Assembly (NCBI GenBank): GCA_947259365.1
Contig: CAMYMC010000050.1
Coordinates: 1 to 64,000 of the forward strand
Length of the DNA stretch: 64,000 nt
DNA from: an uncultured Acidimicrobiaceae bacterium
GTDB lineage: Bacteria; Actinomycetota; Acidimicrobiia; Spongiisociales; UBA5794
Direction of reading: 5' to 3'
Positions within the stretch are counted from its first letter, which is position 1. Each line of letters begins with the position of its first letter. Below the pieces are notes generated by a model, which made no database searches, was not told the DNA's origin, and was given only the letters and a program-made list of their open reading frames with translations. The position numbers and the translations under genes are program-made. Below are positions 40,542 to 50,215 of the stretch, in pieces.

Positions 40542-41912
40542 TCAGGGCACCCGGAGCTGGGCGCGAAGCGCTCGCCCGGCGACGGCGTCGGTCGCAGCGA
40601 CGAAGACGAGGCCGTCACCGATGCGGTGGACGATGACCCACGGCCCTGCGGCATCGAAGACGACGGCGCCGTTCTCCTCTCTGCCCTCGCCGGCGCCCAT
40701 CGCGGTGCCGGCATGGGTGACGAGGGCGTCGGCCACCTCGGCAGCGTCCTCCTCGGTGTCGGCGCCGTACGTGAGGGCGAAGGCGAGGTCGTCGCCTCCA
40801 TCGAGGATGCCGTAGAGGTCCGCTCCCCACCCGTCTGCCGTCTGGGTGGTCAAACCGGGAGGGAGCGACACGCCGAGCATCAACCTGAGCCCCCACTCGC
40901 CGAGCGAGCCGGTTGCGGCGACCGAGTAGCCCTCGAGCTCGAGCGCGAGCTCCGGTATCTCGCGGACGGTCTCTCCGACCTCGTATCGCACCGGGTGGAG
41001 CACATGTTCGGTAGACACGGGTGGATCGAGATAGGCGCGGTCGACGGCGGCGATGCCGCCGCCGGTGACGAGCCGCTCGACGAAGCCGAGACCGTCGTCG
41101 TAGGGGAATGCGAGGTCCTCGCGGATCCAGCGCGGAGCGGCGTCGAGGGTCGACGTCCCGAGCGAGCGCGCCTCCCGGGTGAGCTCGGCCCGCTCAGGGC
41201 CGGGGAGGTCCTGGATGAAGACGAACTGGAAGTACGTGGCGTCTCCTTCGATGAGTGCCTCGAAGGCGGCGGCTTCGTCGGTCCGCTCCGCAACGTCGAG
41301 CGTGCGGCGACGGCGGTCAAAGTCGAAGTGCTGGTCGGTGAGGGCGTGCACGAGCTCGTGGACGAGGACGCTGCGCCGGAGCGGGGTGAGCTCCGCCTCG
41401 TCGCCTGCGATGACGAGCTCTCCGGTGTCGGCGTCGTAGAAGCCGGTTGCCTGCTCGGAGACCAGCTCGATGAGCATGTCCCTCAGGTCGGTGCCCTCGT
41501 CGAGCATCCCGACGAGGCGGAGAAGGCGCTCGTCCAGCGCGACCTCTTCCGGATCGAGGTCTTCGGCGGCTTCGGATGCGACCCGCTCGGCGAACGCGGC
41601 CGCGGGGAGAATCACGATGCCGGGCTCCTCGAGGAACTCGAGCCCGCGAATCGCCTCGGTTTCGGCGATGAGACCCTCCAGCTCTGCCTGGAGCTCGGCG
41701 GCGACGGAAGCGTCGACGCCCGCGACGATGGTCGTCGACGTCGTCGAGCGCTCCGGGAACGCGATCGTCGTGGTCGTCGTCGTAGTCGTCGCCGCGGTGG
41801 TCGTGGTCTCGCCGCTGACGAAGCTGCAGGCCGTGGCGACGAGCGCGAGTGCCGCCCCCAGGCGCCACAGCCGGGAGCCTCTTGCCGGCATGCACGCACC
41901 GGGGACCCGCAT
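40542..41912 (-). CDS. Lipoprotein with HELVH metallopeptidase-like domain and Thr-rich linker
   Basis: ALVATACSF lipobox; TTTTAATTTTTTTTIAFPERSTTSTT; RRSVLVHELVHALTDQHFDFDRR ... EALIEGDATYFQFVFIQD. Confidence 0.75.
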   Translation of the reverse strand: MRVPGACMPARGSRLWRLGAALALVATACSFVSGETTTTAATTTTTTTTIAFPERSTTSTTIVAGVDASVAAELQAELEGLIAETEAIRGLEFLEEPGIVILPAAAFAERVASEAAEDLDPEEVALDERLLRLVGMLDEGTDLRDMLIELVSEQATGFYDADTGELVIAGDEAELTPLRRSVLVHELVHALTDQHFDFDRRRRTLDVAERTDEAAAFEALIEGDATYFQFVFIQDLPGPERAELTREARSLGTSTLDAAPRWIREDLAFPYDDGLGFVERLVTGGGIAAVDRAYLDPPVSTEHVLHPVRYEVGETVREIPELALELEGYSVAATGSLGEWGLRLMLGVSLPPGLTTQTADGWGADLYGILDGGDDLAFALTYGADTEEDAAEVADALVTHAGTAMGAGEGREENGAVVFDAAGPWVIVHRIGDGLVFVAATDAVAGRALRAQLRVP

Positions 41913-41953
41913 CGCGGCGTGAGGCTACCGGCCCACCGCTCGCACGCCGGGCA

Positions 41954-43189
41954 TCACGCCAGAACCTCGTCGCCCTTGCCGATGACGACGATGCCGCTGT
42001 CGGTGACGGTGAATCGCTCCCTGTCGCGCTCGAGGTCGACGCCGATCGAGGCCCCGGCCGGCACGCGCACGTTCTTGTCGATGATCGCCTTGCGCACCAC
42101 GGCACCCCTCTCCACCTCGACGCTCTGGAGAAGCACCGAGTCCTCCACGGTGGCGTAGCTGTGGAGTCGCACCTCGGACGAGAGGACGGACCGCCGCGCC
42201 GTCGCACCCGAGACGATGACACCGGCGCCCACGATCGACTCGGCCGCAATGCCTCTGCGGTCGGCCTCGTCGAAGACGAACTTCGCCGGCGGGAGGGAAG
42301 GACGGTAGGTGTGTACGGGCCAGTCGGAGTTGTAGAAGCTGAACACGGGGTCGACCGTGACGGTGTCCATGTTGGCCTGGTAGTAGGCATCGATCGTCCC
42401 CACGTCCCGCCAATAGCCCCGCTCGCGCTCGGTCTGGCCGGGAACGACGTTGTCGGCGAAGTCGTAGACATGCGCCTCGGAGCGGTCCACCAAGGCCGGA
42501 ATGATGTCCCCGCCGATGTCGTGGGCCGAGCCGTCGTCGGTCTCCGCATCGAGGCTGACGATCTCCCGAAGAAGAGCCGCGTCGAAGACGTAGTTGCCCA
42601 TCGACACGTACGCATGGGCCGGATCGCCCGGCACCGGCGAAGCGTCGGCGGGCTTCTCCCGGAACGAGACGATCCGACCCGAGCCGTCTGTCTCGATGAC
42701 CCCGAACGCGGACGCCTCGGCGAGGGGAACCCGGATGCCGGCGACGGTGACTCCGGCGCCGGAGGCGACGTGGGCCTCGACCATCTGCCTCGGGTCCATG
42801 CGGTAGATGTGGTCGGCCCCGAAGACGATGACATGGTCGGGCGACTCGTCGGTGAGGATGTTGAGGTTCTGGTAGATGGCGTCGGCCGAGCCGGCGAACC
42901 AATGGGGCCCACGCCGCATCTGGGCGGGCACCGGCGTCACGTAGTTTCCGAGGAGCGTCGACATCCGCCAGGTGAGTGCGATGTGCCGGTCGAGGCTGTG
43001 GGACTTGTACTGGGTGAGCACGGCGATCCTGCGGTACCCCCCGTTGGCGAGGTTGGAGAGCACGAAGTCGATGAGCCGGTACACCCCGCCGAACGGGACG
43101 GCGGGCTTGGCCCGGTCGCGAGTCAACGGGTAGAGCCGCTTCCCTTCGCCGCCGGCGAGGACGAGCGCGATGACCTTCGGCGTGCTCAT
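41954..43189 (-). CDS. glgC: Glucose-1-phosphate adenylyltransferase
   Basis: [46 protein letters not shown]...[18 protein letters not shown]. Confidence 0.96.
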   Translation of the reverse strand: MSTPKVIALVLAGGEGKRLYPLTRDRAKPAVPFGGVYRLIDFVLSNLANGGYRRIAVLTQYKSHSLDRHIALTWRMSTLLGNYVTPVPAQMRRGPHWFAGSADAIYQNLNILTDESPDHVIVFGADHIYRMDPRQMVEAHVASGAGVTVAGIRVPLAEASAFGVIETDGSGRIVSFREKPADASPVPGDPAHAYVSMGNYVFDAALLREIVSLDAETDDGSAHDIGGDIIPALVDRSEAHVYDFADNVVPGQTERERGYWRDVGTIDAYYQANMDTVTVDPVFSFYNSDWPVHTYRPSLPPAKFVFDEADRRGIAAESIVGAGVIVSGATARRSVLSSEVRLHSYATVEDSVLLQSVEVERGAVVRKAIIDKNVRVPAGASIGVDLERDRERFTVTDSGIVVIGKGDEVLA

Positions 43190-43251
43190 GGTGTCGAAGT
43201 TAGTGCCGGGGGCGGCCGTCGGCGCATCGACCCGCGACGCTCCGGCGCCGG

Positions 43252-44967
43252 TCAGCGGCCCGGCGGGATGACCGGCAGCAACACCGACGAGGGGTGATCC
43301 GGCCCCGTCCACACGGTGACGTCGCCACCGAAGATCGCCGGCGGGCGGTCGCGGGGATCGTCGTGGAGGAACGGGCCGCAGCCTCGCAGCGGGTTCTTGA
43401 AGGTCCCGAGCCTGGCGTCGTCACCGGCGAGGTCGTGCTCGAAGTCCCGCCCCCGCACCGTCAGGCCCAGCCGGTGACCCGCCGGGACCACGATCGACGT
43501 CGGCCAGATCTCGACGGCGAGCTCGTAGACGTGGCCTGGCATCAGCGGGTGACGGGTGGCGTGGGGGTGATATGGGCGGTACTGGGTCGACAGCACCGGG
43601 TCGAGCTCGCGGTGGGAGGCCCTCAGCCATCCCTGCCCGATCGGCGTGTGGGGGTCGATGGCGCCTTGGAAGGTGACTTCTCCGCCGTCGGGGTCGAAGA
43701 GGCGGAGCACGACGAAGAGATCGGCGTCCTCGGTCGCCGACGAGACGAAGAGCGTGGCAGCCGACGGACCGGTGATCTCGGTGGCGCCCTCGAACGGGGC
43801 CGTACAGAACGTCACACCGTCGCCGGAGGGGGCGTAGGTCACTGATGCCGCGCCCGCCGGCGCCGACGTCGCGAGCGCTGCTGCTTCGGGATCGAGGTAG
43901 AGGCGGGTCCATTCCGTCCCGACGAGCGGCCACTCGTCCTCGGCCCGCTCTTCGAAGTGGTCGAGGTGACGGACCTGGAGTAGCACCGGCGGGCGCTCCC
44001 GCCACCCGTTGTCCTCACCCTTGAGAAAGCAGCCGAAGAACTGCTTCTGGAGTGCGACGCCGTAATCGGTGTAGAAGTGCGTCCAGTGCTCGAGGCCGTG
44101 GAGCTCCAGCCACTTGTCCGCAGACGCCGACCGAACGAAGCCCTCGACGTTGCCCCGCAGATGGAGGCCCTGGCCTCCCCAGTTGCCCGCCGTCAGCAGC
44201 GGCACCCGGATCCGGTCCCAGTGCGCCGACCGCTCCCGGTGATAGTCGTCGTCGAACGCATGGCCGCGGATGTCGTCCCCAAAGTCGGCGCGGTTGGCGG
44301 TCAACTCGCCGGGGCCAAGCGCCTCGTCGCCACACGCCGGGACACCCGTGTTCGGGTTCGCCGGCCCCTCGGGCCCGATCCCGTGCTGGACGGTCTTGAC
44401 CTGCATGTCGTACCAGTGCTCCCAGAACGTCGAGAGGATGCCGCCGTGGTGGGTCATGTCCCGGTAGAAGTCGGCCGCTCCCTCCCAGACGCACATCGCG
44501 GCGAGGTGGTCCGGCTGGAGCGACGCCACCTGCCATTGGTTGATGCCGTAGTAGGAGATGCCGTTGAGCCCCACCTTTCCGGAGCTCCAATCCCGGGTTG
44601 CCGCCCACTCGATGCACGCGGCGAGGTCACGGGTCTCCCGCGGCGAGAAGTGGTCCACGAACCCCGGCGAGCGGCCACAGCCCCGGGAGTCGACCCGCAC
44701 GACGACGTACCCGTCCGGGACCCACTTCTCCGGGTCCACCACCTCCCAGTTCTGGTAGCGGCAACTCGAGTCCGCAGCGACGTCGGGGTGCTGCTCGGTC
44801 ATGATCCGCCACTGGTCGGGGTAGCCCTCCTGGAAGGCGAGACCCTTCGCGTAGGGCCCGTACGAGAGGATCACGGGATGACGGCCCCCGGCGGCGGGTC
44901 GGAACACATCGGCCCGCAACACGGTCCCGTCATCGACCTCGATCGCGACGTCCCAGTCGATCTCCAT
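43252..44967 (-). CDS. CocE/NonD family hydrolase (S15 acyl esterase type)
   Basis: [56 protein letters not shown]. Confidence 0.92.
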   Translation of the reverse strand: MEIDWDVAIEVDDGTVLRADVFRPAAGGRHPVILSYGPYAKGLAFQEGYPDQWRIMTEQHPDVAADSSCRYQNWEVVDPEKWVPDGYVVVRVDSRGCGRSPGFVDHFSPRETRDLAACIEWAATRDWSSGKVGLNGISYYGINQWQVASLQPDHLAAMCVWEGAADFYRDMTHHGGILSTFWEHWYDMQVKTVQHGIGPEGPANPNTGVPACGDEALGPGELTANRADFGDDIRGHAFDDDYHRERSAHWDRIRVPLLTAGNWGGQGLHLRGNVEGFVRSASADKWLELHGLEHWTHFYTDYGVALQKQFFGCFLKGEDNGWRERPPVLLQVRHLDHFEERAEDEWPLVGTEWTRLYLDPEAAALATSAPAGAASVTYAPSGDGVTFCTAPFEGATEITGPSAATLFVSSATEDADLFVVLRLFDPDGGEVTFQGAIDPHTPIGQGWLRASHRELDPVLSTQYRPYHPHATRHPLMPGHVYELAVEIWPTSIVVPAGHRLGLTVRGRDFEHDLAGDDARLGTFKNPLRGCGPFLHDDPRDRPPAIFGGDVTVWTGPDHPSSVLLPVIPPGR

Positions 44968-45128
44968 GCCAGCCGGCGGTTCCGCAGAACCGACGACCGG
45001 AGTCGCGTCGCCGTCCACGGCGGTGGAGCCTACCGCCCGCGTTCGATCATCGACCGCCGCCGGAGCACGTACCGGAATGGAGGCGGCGGCGCCCGGGTTG
45101 CACAGGTTCACCTGCGAATGGGGATTCG

Positions 45129-45527
45129 ATGGACGCCGCCATCGAGGACGCGCTCACCACCGGGGGCGTCGCCGACATCACGACGACGGGACGACGCTCC
45201 GGGCTGGCGCGCCGCATCGAGATCGTGTTCCACAACCTCGACGGTTCCCTCTACATCACCGGCCGGCCCGGCGCCCGCGACTGGTATGCGAACGTCGTCG
45301 CCGACCCGGCGATGACGCTGCACCTCAAGCGGGGGGTCACCGCCAACCTGGCGGCGACGGCGACGCCGGTAACCGGCGACGACACGAGGCGCGAGGTCCT
45401 GACGAGGATCATGACGGACGGGTTCGGGATGCCGCCCGACGATGTCCGCACACGACTCCAAACATGGGTAGACGGTGCTCCCCTCGTTGCCCTCGCCCTG
45501 GTCGGGAGCGAGGGCTCCGCGAGGTAG
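45129..45527 (+). CDS. Deazaflavin (F420)-dependent nitroreductase-family protein
   Basis: TTTGRRSGLARRIEIVFHNLDGSLYITGRPGARDWYANVVADPAMTLHLK. Confidence 0.85.
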   Translation: MDAAIEDALTTGGVADITTTGRRSGLARRIEIVFHNLDGSLYITGRPGARDWYANVVADPAMTLHLKRGVTANLAATATPVTGDDTRREVLTRIMTDGFGMPPDDVRTRLQTWVDGAPLVALALVGSEGSAR

Positions 45528-45543
45528 CCGGCCCGGCGCGATC

Positions 45544-45987
45544 ATGGCGCCGCCGACCGGAGGCGCGATGCGACTCACAGACGACGAGGCGTGGGAGCGG
45601 CTCGCCGCCGCCCGCAACGGGGCGCTGGCAACCGTCCACCCCGAGCGCGGCGTCGACGTCGTCCCCGTCGTGTTCGCGGTCGACGAGCAGCGCCAGATCT
45701 TCGTGCCCATCGACACCGTGAAGTCGAAGTCGACGACACGGCTGCAGCGCATCGCCAACATCCGACGCGACCCGAGGTGCGCGCTCCTCGTCGAGCACTA
45801 CGCCACAGACTGGGCCCAGCTGTGGTGGGTCCGGGTTCACGGCGTCGGCCGCGAGGCGGGTCCCGACGACATCGCCTCCTCTGTCGCGGCCCTCGCTTCG
45901 CGATACGAGCCGTACCGGGAACCCGGGACCGTCGTCGGAGGCATCGTGATCATGCCGGAGCGGATCGCCGGCTGGGCCGCCGGGTGA
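45544..45987 (+). CDS. PPOX-class F420-dependent split-barrel protein
   Basis: NGALATVHPERGVDVVPVVFAVD...KSKSTTRLQRIANIRRDPRCALLVEHYATDWAQLWWVRVHG. Confidence 0.9.
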   Translation: MAPPTGGAMRLTDDEAWERLAAARNGALATVHPERGVDVVPVVFAVDEQRQIFVPIDTVKSKSTTRLQRIANIRRDPRCALLVEHYATDWAQLWWVRVHGVGREAGPDDIASSVAALASRYEPYREPGTVVGGIVIMPERIAGWAAG

Positions 45988-45993
45988 GCGGGC

Positions 45994-47100
45994 TCAGCCC
46001 CAGATGCCCTCCGCCGTCTCGACGACGAGGCGCAACTTCGCCCACTGGTCGTCCTCGGTGATCTCGTTGCCGTGCACGGTGCTGGAGAACCCGCACTGTG
46101 GGCTGAGGCACAGGCGCTCGAGCGGCACGTACCGGGAGGCCTCGTCGACCCTCGCCTTCAGCTCATCGGCGTCCTCGAGTTCGGGTCGCTTCGTCGTCAC
46201 CAGGCCGAGCACCACGGTCTTGTCGTCGGGGACGTGACGAAGCGGGGCGAAATCGCCCGATCGCTCGTCGTCGTACTCGAGGAAGTAGGCGTCCACGTCG
46301 AGGTCGTTGAAGAGGACCTCGGCGACCGGTTCGTAGCCTCCGCTGGCGAACCAGGTGCTGCGGAAATTGCCCCGGCACAGGTGGATGCCGACGGTGAGGT
46401 CGTCCGGTTTGTCCTTGATCGCTTCGTTGATGAGGGCGGCGTACGTGCGGGGGAGCTCGTCCGGGTCGTCGCCGCGGTCGATCGCGCCCTGGCGCATCTT
46501 GGGGTCACAGAGGTAGGCGAGGTTCGTGTCGTCGAGCTGGACGTACCGTGCCCCGGCCGCATAGAGCGCGGCGATCTCGTCCCGGTAGCACTGGGCGAGG
46601 TCCTCGAAGAAGTCGTCGAGGTCGGGGTAGGACTCGATGTCGATTGCCGCCCGTCCCCCGCGGAAGTGGACCATCGTCGGCGACGGGATCGCCACCTTCG
46701 GCGTCGCGGACGTGTGCGTCGCGACGAAGCGGTAGTCGTCGACCTGGATGGTCCGGGCGTGGCGCAGTTTGCCGGTCACCGCCAGCCGCGGCGGCGTCAC
46801 GCCGACCGTCACCTGGGAGTCCGAGCTGGAGGCGATCGCGCCGCTGACGGTGACGCCGTCGAGCTGCTCGAGGAAGTCGAGATGGAACCAGGCGCGGCGG
46901 AACTCACCGTCGGTGATGCTGCGGATGCCGGTCGATTCGAGCTGGCCGATCGCCGCGGCGATGGCCTCGTCCTCGACGGTCCGTAACTCGTCGGCGTCGA
47001 TCTCGCCCCTCGCCCGGCGGTCCCGGGCCGCGAGCACCGACGGCGGCCGCAGGAGGCTGCCTACGTGGTCGGCGCGGAAAGGTGGATTCAGCTTGCTCAT
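45994..47100 (-). CDS. MetE-like cobalamin-independent methyltransferase family protein
   Basis: MSKLNPPFRADHVGSLLRPPSVLAARDRRARG...SITDGEFRRAWFHLDFLEQLDGV...LCLSPQCGFSSTVHGN. Confidence 0.9.
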   Translation of the reverse strand: MSKLNPPFRADHVGSLLRPPSVLAARDRRARGEIDADELRTVEDEAIAAAIGQLESTGIRSITDGEFRRAWFHLDFLEQLDGVTVSGAIASSSDSQVTVGVTPPRLAVTGKLRHARTIQVDDYRFVATHTSATPKVAIPSPTMVHFRGGRAAIDIESYPDLDDFFEDLAQCYRDEIAALYAAGARYVQLDDTNLAYLCDPKMRQGAIDRGDDPDELPRTYAALINEAIKDKPDDLTVGIHLCRGNFRSTWFASGGYEPVAEVLFNDLDVDAYFLEYDDERSGDFAPLRHVPDDKTVVLGLVTTKRPELEDADELKARVDEASRYVPLERLCLSPQCGFSSTVHGNEITEDDQWAKLRLVVETAEGIWG

Positions 47101-47176
47101 CGACGAAACCCCTGGTCGGTGTGAGTCGATTATCGCCCGAATCGCCCGGCAATGCCGTGGGAGGTCCCGAGCCACG

Positions 47177-48859
47177 TCAGGGCGCAGACGCGGCCGTCAG
47201 CACCGACACCGTCCCGGTGGTGCCGTCGACGGCACCGAGGCGGATCGCAGCGTCGATGTCCTCGAGCGGTGCGCCGAACGCTGCGGCAACGTCGGCACCG
47301 CAGACCGCCGGCACCCCGAGGGAGGCGGCGACCTCGAAGAGGTGCGCCCCTCTGCCGCCGGCGACGGTGACGATGGCGGCCGCCTCCCACAGCAACGGCG
47401 CGAGGTTGTTGACGGGGTAGACCGCCACGACGATCTCGCGGGGGCCGAAGCGGGAGGCGTCGTCCGCGTCGCCCACGAGGCGCAACACACCGGCGCCGGT
47501 TCCGGCTACCACGGCGTCGCCCTCCACCGATGTGCCCAGCGCGGCGACCGACCCGTACAGGAATGGCTCCCACCTGCCGACGCCGAAGCGGGCCGATGCC
47601 TCGGTCGATTCGTGGCCCCGGCTCACCAACCTCTCGATCGCCCCCAAGGGGAGATGGCGGAGGGTCGAAGGCTTCGTGATGGCGCCGCGCTCCGCGAGGA
47701 CGACGGCGAGCCGATCGAGCGCGCCGAGCACGTCGGCGGCGAGTCGTTGGTCCGGTGGGGCAGATGCCGAGATGCGGTCGAGGGTCGCCCCCGGGTCGGG
47801 GCCCCGAAGTGAGGCGAGAACTCGTTGCGGCTCGGAGGGGTCGTCCCACCGTTGCGCAACGAGCCGGGATGCCGCCCGCCGCGCCCTCTCCCAGAGCCGT
47901 TGCGGATCAAGACCGGGTGCGGGCGTTTCAGGCGCCGGGAGCCGGGCGAGGCCGAGCGCCCACGGAAGCACGAGCGCCTCCCCTACCGGACCAGGGTGCA
48001 GAGCCAGGAGACCCGCCACGGCGGCGAGGCGGGGATCCGTAGCGACGGGGGGCCGGGGAGCGGACGCGGCGGCGGGCGCCACCGCGTTGCGCGCCTGGAG
48101 GAGCCACACGCCGTCGTCGTCTTCGGCCCACTCGATGAGGTCGTGACCCGTCTCGGAGCGCACCGCCCTCGCCAGAGACGCGACCTCGCTCACCAACGCC
48201 CCGGAGAGGCGCTGTCCCCCCACCGCCTCGACACCGTCGTCGCCGCCGACAACGACGGTGTCGCCGGCCACGTGGCCGGACGCGATCGCCGCCGGGTGGC
48301 CCGGGGTGCCGACGACGGTCACGGTGCCGTCGTCACCGGCCGAGGCGGATCCGCCGTGGCGGGGACGGAGCTCCGGCTGGACGAGCACGGCCATCTTCGT
48401 CGCTCCCGGCGCGACCCCGGTTGCCCGCGCCCTGCCGAGGGCGTCTTCGGTGAACACCGATGCCCAGCAGCCGGACACCGCTCGCGGCAGCTCCTCGGGA
48501 GCCGTCTCACCGTACGACGCGAACGCACCGGCCCACGCCGCCTCCGCCTCGCCCAACGTCGAAGACCGCACCACGAGGCGGCTGCCGAGGCGACGGCCGG
48601 CCGCGACGACCTCCGACGCGAGCGCATCGTCGAGGCCCCGGCCGGAGATGAAGAGCCTCGCCGCCCCCGACCCTCCCTCGGCGAGGACCCGGGAGCCGGC
48701 CTCGATTGCCGCCGACCCGGCCCCGATCACCACGACGAAACCTGGTAGCACCGGGAGCCCGGCGGCCCGGGTGGCCGAGAGCGACGCAGCCTTGGCGCCG
48801 GCGACGGCGGGGTCGGCGGCCCGGTCGTCGTCGAGGTCGACGATGCCGGTGGTGCTCAA
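47177..48859 (-). CDS. PEP synthase/PPDK-like phosphotransferase: ATP-grasp plus phosphohistidine domain, 560 aa
   Basis: AGAKAASLSATRAAGLPVLPGFVVV; RLVVRSSTLGEAEAAWAGAFASY; C-terminal TVAGGRGAHLFEVAASLGVPAVCG. Confidence 0.85.
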   Translation of the reverse strand: MSTTGIVDLDDDRAADPAVAGAKAASLSATRAAGLPVLPGFVVVIGAGSAAIEAGSRVLAEGGSGAARLFISGRGLDDALASEVVAAGRRLGSRLVVRSSTLGEAEAAWAGAFASYGETAPEELPRAVSGCWASVFTEDALGRARATGVAPGATKMAVLVQPELRPRHGGSASAGDDGTVTVVGTPGHPAAIASGHVAGDTVVVGGDDGVEAVGGQRLSGALVSEVASLARAVRSETGHDLIEWAEDDDGVWLLQARNAVAPAAASAPRPPVATDPRLAAVAGLLALHPGPVGEALVLPWALGLARLPAPETPAPGLDPQRLWERARRAASRLVAQRWDDPSEPQRVLASLRGPDPGATLDRISASAPPDQRLAADVLGALDRLAVVLAERGAITKPSTLRHLPLGAIERLVSRGHESTEASARFGVGRWEPFLYGSVAALGTSVEGDAVVAGTGAGVLRLVGDADDASRFGPREIVVAVYPVNNLAPLLWEAAAIVTVAGGRGAHLFEVAASLGVPAVCGADVAAAFGAPLEDIDAAIRLGAVDGTTGTVSVLTAASAP

Positions 48860-50091
48860 TCCACCACGATGATCTCGTGGGACTTGTACGTCGTGACCAT
48901 CTCGATGCCCGTCTCGGTCACGTACAGCATCTCCTCGAGCCGGACCCCGAAATCGTGGAGCTTGCCGTGCTGGGTCTCGAGGGCGAACGTCATGCCCGGC
49001 TCGATCGTGACCGGATGGTCGAGTGACCAGATGCGCGAGATCACCGGCGGGTCGTATTGAGCGAGCCCGAGGCCGTGGCCCCAGTTGTTCGCCGCCGCCT
49101 GGTCCTCCTCCTCATAGCCCCAGATCTCCGCCGCCGGCCACTTCGCCGCCACGTCGGCGGTGGTCACCCCGGGCCCGGTGGCCTCGATGGAGTCCCACAG
49201 CCAGGTGTGCGCCTCGTCGTAGACCGCCTTCATCTCATCGGTCGGGGTGCCGCCGACGCAGTACGTCCGGTAACAGCACGACTTGAACCCGTTCCACGTC
49301 AGTGCGGCGAGGTCGATGATGACGAGGTCGCCGGGGCGGATCATCCGGTCGGAGAAGTTGCGCCAGTTGGGCCAGGCGTTGGGGCCCGAAGACACGATGA
49401 CGTCCTCGACGTCCTCCATGCCCTGGATCGAGTAGAGCTGCTCGAAGCCGAACGCGGCGACTTCGTTCTCGGTGAGGCCCGGCTTGAGGAACTGGGTGAA
49501 CTCGTAGTGGACCTTGTCGCAGATCGAGCCGACGACCTGGAACGCCTTGACCTCGTCCGGGCTCTTGATGGCCCTGGCCTCCATCATCGGGGTCATCCCG
49601 TCGGTCCACTCGATGCCGTGCTCTTCGAAGGCGCGGACGAGGTTGATGTCGATGAAGTCGACCCCGAGCGGCTTGTCGCGGATGCCGGCAGCTTCGAGGT
49701 CGGCGATGAGGGCACGAGTGAACTTGTCGACCTGCTGCTTCGACGCCGGCCCCACCGCCCCCTTGATCCAGGCGTACGAGTACCGGATGTTCTCCTTCGG
49801 GATCCACGGGTTGTGGACCTCGAGGTGGAAGCCGATGTCGCCCTGCTCGTAGACGATCGGCTTCTGCCCCTCGATGAGCACCACGTAGCGGAGCCCGGGC
49901 TTGAGCCGGTTCCAGCCGGGAGTCAGCGTCGATGAGACATAGCGCATGTTCTCGTCGTAGAAGAGAAGGAGCGCCCCGAGGCCGTGGCGCCGCATCGCCT
50001 CGTGGGCCCTCGTGAGGCGCCATTGGCGCACGGCCTCCCAGTTGATCCCTTCCTTCCAGTCGGTGCTGAGGACGCCGAAGGCTTCCCTCAT
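48856..50091 (-). CDS. M24 (aminopeptidase P/creatinase-fold) family protein
   Basis: VIIDLAALTWNGFKSCCYRTYCVGG; NNWGHGLGLAQYDPP; IEPGMTFALETQ; RLEEMLYVTETG. Confidence 0.9.
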   Translation of the reverse strand: MREAFGVLSTDWKEGINWEAVRQWRLTRAHEAMRRHGLGALLLFYDENMRYVSSTLTPGWNRLKPGLRYVVLIEGQKPIVYEQGDIGFHLEVHNPWIPKENIRYSYAWIKGAVGPASKQQVDKFTRALIADLEAAGIRDKPLGVDFIDINLVRAFEEHGIEWTDGMTPMMEARAIKSPDEVKAFQVVGSICDKVHYEFTQFLKPGLTENEVAAFGFEQLYSIQGMEDVEDVIVSSGPNAWPNWRNFSDRMIRPGDLVIIDLAALTWNGFKSCCYRTYCVGGTPTDEMKAVYDEAHTWLWDSIEATGPGVTTADVAAKWPAAEIWGYEEEDQAAANNWGHGLGLAQYDPPVISRIWSLDHPVTIEPGMTFALETQHGKLHDFGVRLEEMLYVTETGIEMVTTYKSHEIIVVD

Positions 50092-50215
50092 CTGCCCTCC
50101 TCCGCGCTAGGGGCCTGCCCGCACCGCGGGCGCCTGATCGTCGTGGTGGATCTCGTTGTGGCGGCCGGGACGCGATCCTGCCGGGACCCGGCTCTTCCAG
50201 GAAGGTAGTTCGGAC

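Noticed and set aside
40626-42912. 510-aa + and 531-aa - ORFs
   Set aside because: Shadow frames of the HELVH lipoprotein and glgC.
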